A stretch of DNA of 64,000 bases from Prorocentrum cordatum (GCA_963575745.1 CAUYUJ010005002.1:130577-194576); one strand, 5' to 3'; shown: positions 47,586-57,800, counted from the stretch's first letter. Program-made: numbers and translations. The notes: a model not told the origin generated them from the letters alone.

Positions 47586-48827
47586 GTGTCGACGCCGTCG
47601 TCCTCGCCGGCGTCGTCGGAGGAGGCGGACGAAGGGGAGGAGGAGGAGGAGGAGGAGGAGGAGGAGGAGGAGGAGGAGGAGGAGGAGGAGGCTTTGCAGA
47701 CCCACATTACGAAGACCCACCGCAGCGCGAGTGATCCTGACAACTGGGCGGCGGGGTCTATGTGTCAAATATGCCTGACTGAATTTCATTGCCGTGCCAG
47801 ACTGGTTGAACATCTTAAGAGAGTGCCTAGGTGCGCGCATTCGTGGTTGCAGAGTGGCAGAGCCATCGAGTGTAGCCCTGATGAATGTAAGGAAGCTGAC
47901 CGAGTGTTCCCGAGAAAAAAAACAAACAAAAGGGGTTGCATGACAACTATGCTGAGAGCAGTGCCCACCGATTTACGTACGCGCCACCCGTTGGACCCTT
48001 GCTCCCCCCCCCCTGCCCGCGACCCCTTTCTTCCCGTCCTCTCTCAGGCGAACTTGGATCAGGAAGGAGGCAGCGAGGAAGTCCAGAAGTGTGTTGTGGC
48101 CAGCGGATTTGTCCCCACCTCCTCTGCCTTGCATTGTGATAATTGACGGACAGGATAAGGAGAATTCCGCACTCGAGCAACAGGCTCGCATTCAGAAGAA
48201 CCTCCTGGGTCGTCAGGTGCAGGTCGTTCGCGTCAGAAGCACCCAAGAGGGAGAGGCCCAACTGTGGGCTAGGAGGATTCTTGATGGGGCGGTTGCTGCT
48301 GTCATTAGTTTCCCCCCCCCGACAAGACGTGGAACCCCGCTCGCAGTGGTTTTGACGGGGGGTCTTGCCTCCCCCCCCTCCGATCTGTCTCCTCCCCCTT
48401 GTGCCTCGGGACCCTTTGCGAGGCTGAGTATAAGCAAGTGGCCGAAGCTAACGCTCTTTGGCGTATGTCGACTGTCATGCTTTATGCCGCCGCTGAGGCC
48501 AAGATCCCAATGATTCTCACCAACCCGAAAGGAATTGTCGGATATCCCGACCCCTGGGAGGAGGAACCTGTTCGATGGGCCAGCTTGCACAGGGAAAGCT
48601 ATAAGACCCATCGATCCTTGCCCCGCAGGTGGAGCCCCGACCGCGCCCAAATGATACTTGCTAGCACTGCTCTTTCGCTGCCCCCTTTCGGCAGCCACGC
48701 GGATGTGGATGAGTGGGCGGGGGATGTGCCTCTTCTCTTTTGCACCGCCATCGTTGCCGCCGCGTATCAAGCGATGTCGGGGGGGGGCCACGAGGAGGGA
48801 CCCGTACCAGGGCAAAAACGCCCATGA
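47586..48827 (+). pseudogene. LINE tail: Zn finger and methylase-like segment, frameshifted
   Basis: A GGA tract (47638-47690) encodes poly-Glu, then ALQTHITKTH, then CQICLTEFHCRARLVEH with RVPRCAH, a C-x2-C-x12-H finger. After a frame change near 48110 follows IVIIDGQDKENSALEQQARI with VQVVRVRS, up to AVISFPPP. A C9 run (48312-48320) shifts the frame again to DKTWNPARSG, then EAEYKQVAEANALWRMSTVM, IPMILTNPKGIVGYPDPW and the stop at 48825-48827. The spliced motif 'PPP-D-K-T-W-x-x-A-R ... E-Y-x-Q-V-x-x-x-N-A-L' matches, as I recall it, the 'GPPCETW-x-x-AR' domain ending dinoflagellate LINE polyproteins, C5-methylase-like but probably inactive. The homopolymer frameshift could be a sequencing error. 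Confidence 0.58.
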
Positions 48828-48934
48828 CGTGGGGGATGAGCCTGTTGTGGGGTAACCTCTCCTCCTCTGCACGTGCACTGTTTCTTCCTTAGGATTGGCA
48901 GCTTGAACCACATGTCATCAGGTCGAGAGAAAGA

Positions 48935-49115
48935 GAGAGAGGAGGAGGAGGAGGAGGAGGAGGAGGAGGAGGAGGAGGAGGAGGAGGAGGAGGAGGAGGG
49001 AGGAGGGAGGAGGAGGAGGAGGAGGAGGGAGGAGGAGAAGAAGGAGGAGAAAGAGGAGGAGGAGAAGGAGGAGGAGGAGAAAGAGGAGGAGGAGGAGGAG
49101 GAGGAGGAGGAGCGA
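48935..49115. repeat. (GGA)n tract
   Basis: Purine run on the plus strand with GAA patches. Confidence 0.94.
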
Positions 49116-49450
49116 CGGGAAGCTGTTGGCCCGCTTCGGTTCCCAGGGCCGGGGGGCCCTCGCTGGGCCCCAGGACCGCCCGAAGACAGCTCAGGATGCA
49201 CAGCCAGCCCTGGAGCTGGGGTCAGGACATCTGGGGCTCGACGCTGTGAAACAGCACGGGGCCGGAAGAGGAGACAGGGGGGGAGGACAAGAGGAGGAGT
49301 AGCAGGAATGCGTTGGAAGAGGGGGCAGGACGGCGGAGGGGGAGGAGGGGGCGGCGGCGGAAGCGGCGGCGGCGCTCGCAAGAGTCCGGTGGCCGTAGAA
49401 CGAGGGAGGTGCGAGGAGATCCCCCTCATCAAACTGCTCTTGGAGGCCTG

Positions 49451-49635
49451 GAAATGGGCGCCAACACCAACACCAGGGGTTTTGCCTCCATAGGGGGAAG
49501 ATGGTTCCAGATTTCGGTGTTGGTGGTAATCTTTCGGTCACCTTGGAAGCCAGAATAATGCCAACATCACCGAAATCGGGATCTTCTTCCCTCGGTGGAG
49601 GCACACCGCCGAAATTAGTGTTGGTGTCAACCTCT
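49451..49635. mobile_element. 185-bp foldback element with 7-bp direct repeats
   Basis: Arms of about 80 bp pair along their length: GCGCCAACACCAACACC, TTTTGCCTCCA, GGGGAAGATGGTTCC, GATTTCGGTGTTGG against their inverse at 49560-49632. It is flanked by AGGCCTG at 49444-49450 and 49636-49642. On the minus strand this gives CAG|GCCT ... CAG|GCCT, so a GC-AG intron would remove it exactly and join EAPGIAG to LQEQFDEGDLLA. Confidence 0.75.
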
Positions 49636-49639
49636 AGGC

Positions 49640-50610
49640 CTGCGATGCCCGGCGCCTCACACACGAGGGGCACCCCCTGCGCATGCGCAGGGAAGGCCAC
49701 CGCACAGCCCGCGCCGAAGCGGCTGCTCTCCAGGCCGCGGGAGGAGCAGGGCAGGCTCACAAAAAGAAACCTTCCCGCGACGACGGGCCAGCAGGAAGCA
49801 GCAGCGCCCTGGGAGCAAGGGGGGGACGAGAGGCTGGCGGCCCAGCGGAGCGGGAAGGGCGCGAGGAGAGCGCGCAGGGGGACGAACGACACGCCAGCAG
49901 GAGGGGCCGACGTTGTCCAAGCCACGTCTCCGCTGCCGAACTCGGCAGAACAAGCTCGACTTGCGACTGGTGGCACAGAGTCACTCCAGCTGGGCCGACG
50001 TGGCCCCACAGGGCATGCTTATTGCGTCGAGCCTAATCAGGCGGCACACTCACGGAGCAAATTCACCGAACACCTGGAATCCTGGAACGCCTAAAACAAC
50101 GCACAAACTCGGACTGCCTCGGCTGAGGCGCATGGTCGCCTCAATCACTCTCTGCCCCGCTAGCTCAAGGTGGCCAGGTGGGCGCGGGGCAGCATATGTG
50201 CAGAGCACCATGTCAGGCATGTGGAGACGGGATGCAAATAGGCCCAACAAAAAGACACACAAACTAAGCCGAACAAGACGATGCAGAGTATGTACACATT
50301 GATACATATGTGCATGTAGATATACGACTTGAGAGATCAACCCTGAAACAACGGGGATGATGATGAGTAGAAGGGCAGGGGTAGGGGGGAGTGGGAGGAT
50401 CGCTTTGGAGGGACATGGAAGCTCAAGAGGGACATCGAGAATACAATCGGAGCGCGGGGGGAAGAGGGAGGAAAAGCAGGGGGGACACGGGTAGGAGGTG
50501 TTTTCTGACAGAGCCCCCTGTAGAGGCTGGTGGGGGAAGGAGAAGGAAACGATGGGGAGAAAGGAGGAGGAAGGAACAGGAGGAGGATCGACAAATACAG
50601 AGGAACTCCA
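49640..50610. other. unique DNA, no supported gene
   Basis: Perfect 18-bp palindrome CCCTGCGCATGCGCAGGG at 49675-49692. Frames on both strands are open but unfamiliar. Confidence 0.4.
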
Positions 50611-50616
50611 ACACGC

Positions 50617-50800
50617 CCACCCCCCGCTCCAAGAAGCCCACACCGAAGGCCGCCCGACCCGAGTGGCCAGAGTACCCGAAAAGTTCGCCCAGCGGCGGGC
50701 GGGTCCGAAACCAGCTGCTCGCAGCAATGTCTTCACACGCCCTCCCCCCGCTCCAAGAAGCCCACCCCGAAGGCCGCCCGACCCGAGTGGCAGCGGGGGT
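50617..50800. repeat. ~65-bp direct duplication
   Basis: CCCCGCTCCAAGAAGCCCAC then CGAAGGCCGCCCGACCCG occurs at 50625 and 50745. Confidence 0.93.
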
Positions 50801-50820
50801 AGGAGAGCTCCAAACCATAC

Positions 50821-50958
50821 GCACCACCACCAGCCCTGGCCAGTCCCATCCTGGGCCCTGGACTGGCGTGCAGGCCCTCCGGCCCCAGGCCTGGAAGTCT
50901 ATACACCAGGTCGGGGCCCAGGGCCCAGGACGGAGCTGGCCAGGGCTGGTGGTGGTGC
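50821..50958. repeat. 138-bp foldback element
   Basis: GCACCACCACCAGCCCTGGC then CAGTCC, ATCCTGGGCCCTGG at the left; inverse at the right with about 90% match over 45 bp. Confidence 0.85.
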
Positions 50959-51034
50959 ATCCTTGGCGTCCCTCCGAGGGGGGGCCGCGGCGCCCAGTCG
51001 TGGCGGCCCCGGCGGCCACCGCCGCGGCGCACAC

Positions 51035-51949
51035 GTCGTCTTCGGCGGCGAGGTCGCGCGCCGCCGCCGCCGCCATGCTGCCCAGGAAGGGCGCGTCGAG
51101 CACGCCTGGCGCTCCGAGCGTGGCCCCCGACCCTCGGAGATCGAGCGGGGGAGGCTGGGAGGCCCCCGTGGCCTGGACCTCCAGCGGGCCCAGAAGACTA
51201 AGGGCAGCCTCCAGCTGGCGGCGCGCACGGGAGGGCAAGGGGGAGGAAGGGGAAAGGCTTCTTAGATGGAGGACTGCTGCTGCGTAGACGGCGCGGGCCC
51301 TGCCTCCACAGACAAGGCCCGCGCCTTCTAGGAAGCAGGCGTGCCTCTGAGAAGCCTTCCCCCCGCCCCCTGCCCCCCTCTGCGCGGGGCCTATCCGGAG
51401 CAGCATCCTCCCATACGCACGCGGCCGCCTCGAGCAGCCCGTGCGGCAAGCCTCGATGCGGCCATGTATCGACCATGCTGCGTGCTGCCAGGCGAGAAAA
51501 AGAGAGAAAGAGAGAGAGAGAGAGAAATATAGAAACACAACAGAGAGAGAGACAGACAGAGAACGAGAGAGAGAGAGAGGGGGGAGGCACACAGACGACG
51601 AACGCGCAGGCGGGCACAGCAGGCACAGACGACGAACCCCCTGCCTCCTTCCCTGGCCCTCTCAGGATCCAAGGAGGGTGAGCGCGCGCCCAGGCGCGCG
51701 TAGGCGTTGGCCACCATCGCCAGGGACTGCGGCGGGAAGCGCTGCAGCTGCGCCACGACCAGCGGCTTGAGTCCCTGGAGACCAGCTGCTCTCAACGTCG
51801 TCCCGTCCATCTCTGCTTGAGTGAAGGAGAATGGGGGAGGAGGAATCGGAGGATGAGCAGCACTCAAATCAGTAGGAATAGGGTCAAAGCTTTGCATCAG
51901 CTACGTCCTCCAGGAACTCATCGTCGCGCACGACCAGGCGCGCGAACGC
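51035..51949 (-). CDS. helical-repeat (HPR/OPR-like) gene, three joined exons
   Basis: Three minus-strand exons join in one frame. 51949-51905 (45 nt): AFARLVVRDDEFLED, after CGGCAG|. Intron 51904-51811 is GTAGCTG...AGCAGAG. 51810-51690 (121 nt): MDGTTLRAAGLQGLKPLV, AQLQRF, PPQSLAMVANAYARL. Intron 51689-51106 is GCGCGC...GCGCCAG (GC-AG). 51105-51035 (71 nt): (G)VLDAPFLGSMAAAAARDL, AAEDD, then |GTGTGC. Phases match exactly (0/0, 0/1, 1/0) and the 79 codons form two helical-repeat units: A-F-A-R-L-x-V-x-D-x-x-F-L and A-Y-A-R-L-G-V-x-D-A-x-F-L, about 46 residues apart, with 'P-Q-S-L-A-x-V-A-N' between. This is the style of heptatricopeptide/RAP proteins that bind organellar RNA in alveolates. 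More exons are expected on both sides; 40877-40962 is the best downstream candidate. Function is inferred from repeat style only. Confidence 0.62.
51225..51386. repeat. foldback element, family I copy 2, inside an intron
   Basis: AAGGGGAAAGGCTTCTTAGA and the opposed CTCTGAGAAGCCTTCCCCCC, with GGCCCGCGCCTTCT shared with 35068-35218. It lies wholly within the predicted 584-bp GC-AG intron of the helical-repeat gene. Confidence 0.75.
51499..51582. repeat. (GA)n microsatellite
   Basis: AGAGAG tract within the same intron. Confidence 0.93.
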
Positions 51950-51959
51950 CTGCCGCCGA

Positions 51960-53095
51960 CGGGTGAGGCATTACACAGGTTGCGGACGCCGGTCCGACAA
52001 CGACTGCTGGTTTCACGCGTCTCGTACATGTAACACGCGCAAACTCAAAGGCGATGTGTCAGGGTGCAGAACACATGAATCGAACTACATGTGCAAGTTC
52101 CTTGCCGTTCAAAGTTATCAGCACTTGCCCATGAACTCCAACCTCTCGCGTCACCAGACCCTCGCTCCGAAACCTCGCCTGGGCCCCACCCGCAGGACGG
52201 GATGTTCGGGGTCAACTGCCCACGCTTGCTCCGCCTCTTTGGCTGTTTCTGGATTCCGACTGCAGCTTGGGAGGGCGGTGCAACAGCGACTCGTGCGGGC
52301 CCCAAGAGTATACACCACCACCACGTCGATTCCTCCTCCCTCCTCTACCCTCCTCTTCCCTCCCCTCCTTCCTGGGAGAGGGAGCGGGCGGGGGCGGTGG
52401 TGGTGCATATGTTCCTGAGCCCCGTAACTCGAACACGCAGGAAGAGCGGCTGCAACAGGGGCGCGTTGCCCAGGGGGGAATGCATCGCGTCCAGGGGCTC
52501 CGATCGCCCATACCCTCCACGAGGCTCCCCAGCGACAACGCATAACGTAATGCCCGCCCCTGGGCCGTCCACCCCACCTGCCTCCGCCGAAGCAGAGCTC
52601 CTCCCCCCGAATCGGCCGCACGCCAGAGCGACCCCGAGGCAAGAGTGACCTCTGGTGCGCGGGCGAAGAGGGGGCGCAAGGTGGCCAATTCCAAGTAAGA
52701 GATCAGCCGCTGTCGCGTGGCGCTCAGCGATCGGGGCCCGCACCACAGGTCACCCCAGCGAAAGGGCGCTCTTGCGCGTACAGTTAGGGTCCGACCACAA
52801 GAAACCGTCCGCAAGACACCCAACCCTGAGACCCTGGGGCGTCCATTGATTTCTGGCCCCATCCCCTCCCGCCTGCGCCAGCTGCGCGACGGCCGGCGCG
52901 GGCAGGAAGCAGAGCGAGGCGGGGCCCCGGTCCTGCGAGCCCGCCCCCTCGCTGCCGCTGCCGCCGCCGAGCCTGCCCATTCTCTCTCGGTCGTCCCGCT
53001 CCTCCCTGCTTCCCTTGCCTCCATTTCTCTGATTCTCCAGCTCCTCCCCCTTTTCTTCGTCCATCCTTCCCTCCCTCCCTGCACCCATCTGCTCT
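51960..53095. other. unique DNA; possible further exons, unresolved
   Basis: Minus-strand CFLPAPAVAQLAQAGG (about 52930-52875) and RQRLISYLELATLRPLFAR (about 52720-52660) look helical but lack clear splice limits. 52795-52860 is repeat R5. (CACCAC) at about 52316 and GGTGGTGGTG at about 52420 are inverted. Confidence 0.3.
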
Positions 53096-53099
53096 CTCT

Positions 53100-53235
53100 C
53101 TCTCTCTCTCTCTCCCTCCCTCCTCCTCCTCCTCCTCCTCCTCCTCCACCTCCTCCTGCTCCACTCCTCCTCCCCTCCTCCTCCTCCCTCCTCCTCCTCC
53201 TCCTCCTCCTCCTCCTCCTCCTCCCCCTCGTCCTC
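53100..53235. repeat. (CT)n then (CTC)n tract
   Basis: (TCTC)n at 53093-53113, then CTC. Confidence 0.93.
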
Positions 53236-53683
53236 CGTTCTACGTCAGACCAACCTGAACAAGAGCTGTGCGTTTGTCCTCCTATCCTCCTCCTCCTCCT
53301 CCCCTCCTCCTCCCCCCCTCCTCCCCTCTCCTCCTCCTCCTCTCCTCCCCCTCTCCTCCTCCTGCTCCTTACGTTAGACCGTTAGACCAACCTGGAAAAG
53401 AAGCTGTGGCGTTTGTTGTCCTCCTCCTCCCCTCTTCCTTCTCCTCCTCCCCCTCCTCCCCCCCCCCTCCTCCTCCTCCTCCCCTCCTCATCCTGCCTCC
53501 TCCTCCTGCTCCTTACGTTAGGACCAAAAGAAGCTGTGGCGTTTGTCCCTCCTCCTCCTCCTCTCCTCCTCCTCCTCCTCCTCCTCCTCCCCCTCCTCCT
53601 CCTCCACCTTCTCCTCCTCCTGCTCCTCCTCCTGCTCCTTACGTTAGACCAACCTGGAAAAGAAGCTGTGGCGTTTGTCCTCC

Positions 53684-53718
<35 letters not shown>

Positions 53719-53775
53719 CTCCCCCTCCTCCTCCCCCTCCTCCTCCTCCTCATCCTCCTCCTCCTCCTCCTCCTA
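53236..53775. repeat. unique 44-bp block alternating with (CTC)n, four copies
   Basis: TACGTTAGACCAACCTGG then AAGAAGCTGTGGCGTTTGTC starts at about 53240, 53376, 53513 and 53640 (spacing 127-137). Each is followed by about 90 bp of CTC. Confidence 0.92.
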
Positions 53776-54265
53776 CGCGTTGGCAGAGCAGGGGGCCCAG
53801 AAGTTGTGCACATGTGCCAGCTTGAAGAGACGTAGCCAGAGGTGGGACGTATCGGCGATAGGGTGGAGGACGGAGGGGGGGGGGCAGGAGGGTAGAAAGA
53901 GAAGGGCAGGGGGCGCACGGAGAGCAGGCGTGGAGGAGAACGATGTGGGCGTGGGAGCGGGAGTGGAGCGAGGTGGAGGGAGGGGTGGAGGGGTAAAACG
54001 GGGAGGGGCCGACAAGAGGCCGAAGAGCACGTCATGCTCAACCTGGACTAACCGCCATCGCGCTTACAGCGGCTGGTGCGCACTGGGCCCTTGCTGCTCT
54101 GCACCTGCGCTTCGGAATACCTCCAGAAAAGGGGGTCGACTGGCTTGACGTGCAGCCTCGGTGATCGAACAACCGACCGACCCAGGAATCCCCGACACCA
54201 AATGCCGACTCCTCTCCAGGTGGTCTCCAGGTGAGCGACCTGGTGGAGGTACGGCAGGCTCGTGC
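53776..54265. other. unique DNA, no gene recognised
   Basis: Arg/Gly-rich frames only. Confidence 0.4.
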
Positions 54266-54269
54266 CGTG

Positions 54270-54425
54270 ACGACCCCAGCGTTGGTTTCTGACACCGCGT
54301 GGATCGTTCAACCCCGAAGAATCGGTGGCTTGTCGATCGCCAGATTGCTCCATGTCGCCCGATTCTGGGCCACTGGCGGCCTTCAACCTTGAACGCCCGC
54401 GGCGGCGTCGGCGGCGTGTGGACAC
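54270..54425. repeat. dispersed repeat R3, copy 2
   Basis: Same word order as 35258-35400; a weaker third copy lies at 54800-54925 (ATTCAACCTTGA, GTCGCCGCCGCGTCGACACG). Confidence 0.8.
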
Positions 54426-54951
54426 GAAGCGAACCTGCCGAACAACGCCAGCGCAGCGCCACCGAGGGGGCAGAGGAGGACGAGGCTCGGCAGCAGCAGT
54501 TGGGCCGCGAGGCGGGGCAGAAACGGCAGGACGCGGATCGGGAGGGCAGGGGACAGAGGGAAACAGGCATTCGGCTGGCTCGTGCCGCGACGACACGTGC
54601 ACTGGTAAGGCGAAGCCAGGGCGAGGATAAACTCGGGTGAGGATAACTCGAGAATCTCTGAGATCCCGCGGCTCTTGCGGATGTCTTGGGCGCCACGGCC
54701 TTCTCACGGCGTTCCGGAAAGCTCTGAGAGCGTTCTGGGACGCTCTGGAACGGATTCATCCTCGTCCCACCCACCCCTGTCCTAAGTGGCTTCTGAAACC
54801 ACACGATTTCAACCGTGAGCGGTCGCGGCTCTCCAGTACAGCATATCGCTCGATAACGGCCAATTGCGGGCCACAAGCGGCATTCAACCTTGACCGCCAG
54901 CGCTGGAGTCGCCGCCGCGTCGACACGACGCGGACATATAGTACAAAGGAC

Positions 54952-55038
54952 GGGGGAGGAGGAGGAGGAGGAGGAGGAGGAGGAGGAGGAGGAGGAGGAG
55001 GAGGAGGAGGAGGAGGAGGAGGAGGAGGAAGAGGAGGA
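54952..55038. repeat. (GGA)n tract
   Basis: Almost pure GGA. Confidence 0.95.
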
Positions 55039-55149
55039 CCAGTGTAAACCCAAGAGGCATCAACGATGTTCGAATAAACCCTCCCTCCAAGCTCCCTGTT
55101 CATAGGCCCCTACAACGGTTCGTTTTTACTGAGGGCACTGCTTCGTGGG

Positions 55150-55722
55150 AAGACAACTGGTTGAATACCTTGAAGCATGCCACAAAGAGTGTTTCTCTGG
55201 ATTCCAACACCTCGGATCAACCTGACTGTTGCGTCTTGACGATCCTGGATCGTACCAGAACTCCATTGCTGGAACTTGAGCAACGCGAACCAACATGGCT
55301 TGGCTTGTGCACCCTCATAAGTCTGAATTCTTCCAGAACGCCATTTCTGGTACGTTTCTGATGGGAAACCGTGAAACTCTGGCAAATTATTTTTTCAACT
55401 CTGGCAAATGATTGAAACGAGAACCACACCTTGAAAAGAAGCCGCCCTCAATCCGTGAAACCCTTGCAAATCTTTAAGACAGTGCGCGGCGCTACAGCGA
55501 GAGCCACCTTTTGAAAATGAACCGCTCTCAATCCATGAAACTCCTGCAAAGCTTAAAACAAGTGTGCGTGGCGCTAAGGCGACAACCACATTCTGAAAAC
55601 GACTCGCCTTCAATCCGTAAAACTCTTGCAAACATTCGAGACGAATGCACGCGGCGCAAAGGCGAGCGCCACAAGTTAAAACCACCCGCCCTCAATATGT
55701 GAAAATGATGTCATTTTAAGCT
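55150..55722. repeat. ~80-bp tandem repeat, about seven units
   Basis: The clear units start at about 55429, 55510, 55591 and 55674 and carry TCAATCCGTGAAACTCTTGC, AGA(C)AGTG, GCGGCGC(T)A and GCCAC. The earlier part (CCAGAACTCCATTGCTGG at 55255, CCAGAACGCCATTTCTGG at 55333) has the same spacing but different sequence. The 81-83 bp period gives fuzzy repeated peptides, not a gene. Confidence 0.85.
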
Positions 55723-55799
55723 TCAGAGTTATAAGTGGCGAGGAAGTCTCAAACGAAACGCCCGGCCCGCCCGAAAAACAGGCCTCGGGGTGTGACAGG

Positions 55800-55930
55800 G
55801 AGAAATTATGTATAAGGAGAAGGCATGGAGGAGGAGAGGAGGAGGAAGAGGAGGAAGAGCAGAAGGCGGAGGACGAGGTGGATGACAAGGAGGTGGAGGA
55901 GGAGAAGGAAGAGGAGGCGGAGGAAGACGC
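55800..55930. repeat. (GGA)n/(GAA)n tract
   Basis: Decayed purine run. Confidence 0.85.
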
Positions 55931-56238
55931 GACCGCCCGAGCGCGCCCGAGGGACAGGACCTCAGGTTCGTGGCGGTGGCCAGCGCGCTCGCCCTCAGGA
56001 CCGCGGCGGCCGCGATAGTCTGCCACAGCATCCACCACCTGATCTCTTTCGCTCGCTGGCCTGCTAAACCCCACGCCTACAACGAAACCAAGGACGCACC
56101 AGTCCCGCAGCCTCGCCTAAAATTAGGCGGCTGCGGAGGGCGCGCGCCGACGCGCCAGTCTTCTGCATCGCCAGCGCACAGGACCTCCTCAACGCTCACC
56201 ACGTCGCCCAACGACCACCGCGACTTCGGACAACCACC

Positions 56239-57800
56239 ATGGCGCCGAAAGCATCAACCAAACATCAACCCAAATGGCAACCACGACCACAACGACCACA
56301 ACCGTCACCGAAGCCAGCAGCACGACCCAAACCAGCAGTGGGCTCAGGACTGGCAAAGTGGAGAGAGGATAACCCCTACTTGGTCTGGAAGACCGACAAG
56401 AACATCACCCCTGAGGACAAGAGCCAATTCACAAAGCACGAGAAGGAGGAGGACCGTCGAGACAGCACCGAGAAGACGACCACACAGCACAACGCCATCA
56501 TTGACACCATCACCTCGAGAAAGAGGGAAGCGACCAACCACCCCCAATGGGAGGAACCGCTAAGATCTTCATTGGTATGCACGACAAGCTCCCGATGCTC
56601 AGATCCTACGCGCTCGTCGCACTCAGGAACAACCCAGCCGAACTACAGGTAGAAGACTCGCTCAGCATGATCGCGCTCACCACAGCCAAAATCCAGAACA
56701 GCTTACCCATCAGACACCAGCCCAGGGAACTCGATGAGTCCAGGAAGACGTTCAAGGACACAAGAAACACCGCGCAGGAGCGCCTTCCCCAGCTGAACGA
56801 GTACATCGCCGAAATCAGTCGCAAGCTCGACGGGTACGCACACACACACACACACATGCAGAACAGCAGAACGGGGAAGGACGGAGAATCAGAAGCGGAC
56901 GACGAGCACGAGGGCCACAAACCGCTAAGCAAAACGAGGCAAAGGGAGCGCCACCTCACACCCAGGTCGACGACACAGCGGATACGTTGGAGCACCATCA
57001 CTGGGATCTGCAAGCGAGACCGCCACCGACCGCTACCAGATCCTCAACAGAACAGCTCCACAAGGAAAAACCAAGCGACGGCATACTACAAAGACGAGGC
57101 AACGGCCTACAAGCACCAGAGGGATAGCACACATGGCAAGCGCGAGAGCAACGTAGCCAAAACCGCAAGGAGATAGACACCCTCACTCACCGATGGCAGC
57201 AGCTACTGCAGACCGTCAAGGATCTGCAGGCCGGCAGCGACAACAAAACACACACGGCCAAGGAGGAGCACGAGAAGAGAGAGAGAAGCACACCTCAAGC
57301 AAAAGACCGAGAACCGCATCAATAAGCTCGAGGAGAGCAGAGCCAAGATCTACATAGTCGGGGAGGAGGGAGAGGGAGCACATGTCCAACGCAGAGCAGA
57401 CAGTAAAATACGTGACGGGCGCAGTTCAGGAGCCACTGAGACAGAGGAACTGCATCGCAGAACATTGTGCCGCCATCGACGAGACCGAAGAGCCAAAAAA
57501 GCGAGGACACCATCACCAACCTTCGACTGGAGTTACCGACAGCCGAGCCGAAACCAGCGGAAGTAGAGACTGGAACAGGAGCACAAGAGAATTCACCCGG
57601 CGGCCTCAAGAATATATGTATATGTAATACGTACATACACATAGGCACACTACCAACAACACGACCAGCAGCGAGAAGCACAGCAACAACAGCAACAACA
57701 CCAATCATCCACAGCCAAGGACTTCGAGGAGAGCCAGGTCATCCGACTCCAGCAAGAGGAAGCCAAGACCCAGTGCACCATTCTGAGCCTGAACAGATCC
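56239..57800 (+). pseudogene. basic, coiled-coil ORF (ORF1-like?), frameshifted
   Basis: ACCATGG context at 56239 opens MAPKASTKHQPKWQPRPQ, a Pro/Lys-rich basic head, then GLAKWREDNPYLVWKTDKN. After a frame change near 56560: KIFIGMHDKLPMLRSYALVA, LSMIALTTAKIQNSLPI, RLPQLNEYIAEISRKLDG (heptad-like). (CA)n at 56840 encodes HTHTHT. Further coiled-coil-like pieces occur in changing frames to 57600: IDTLTHRWQQLLQTVKDLQ, HLKQKTENRINKLEESRA, SEDTITNLRLELPT. A basic N-terminus plus long coiled coil would fit a LINE ORF1 or a structural protein. I recognise no family, so this is inference. At least two frameshifts. Confidence 0.42.
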
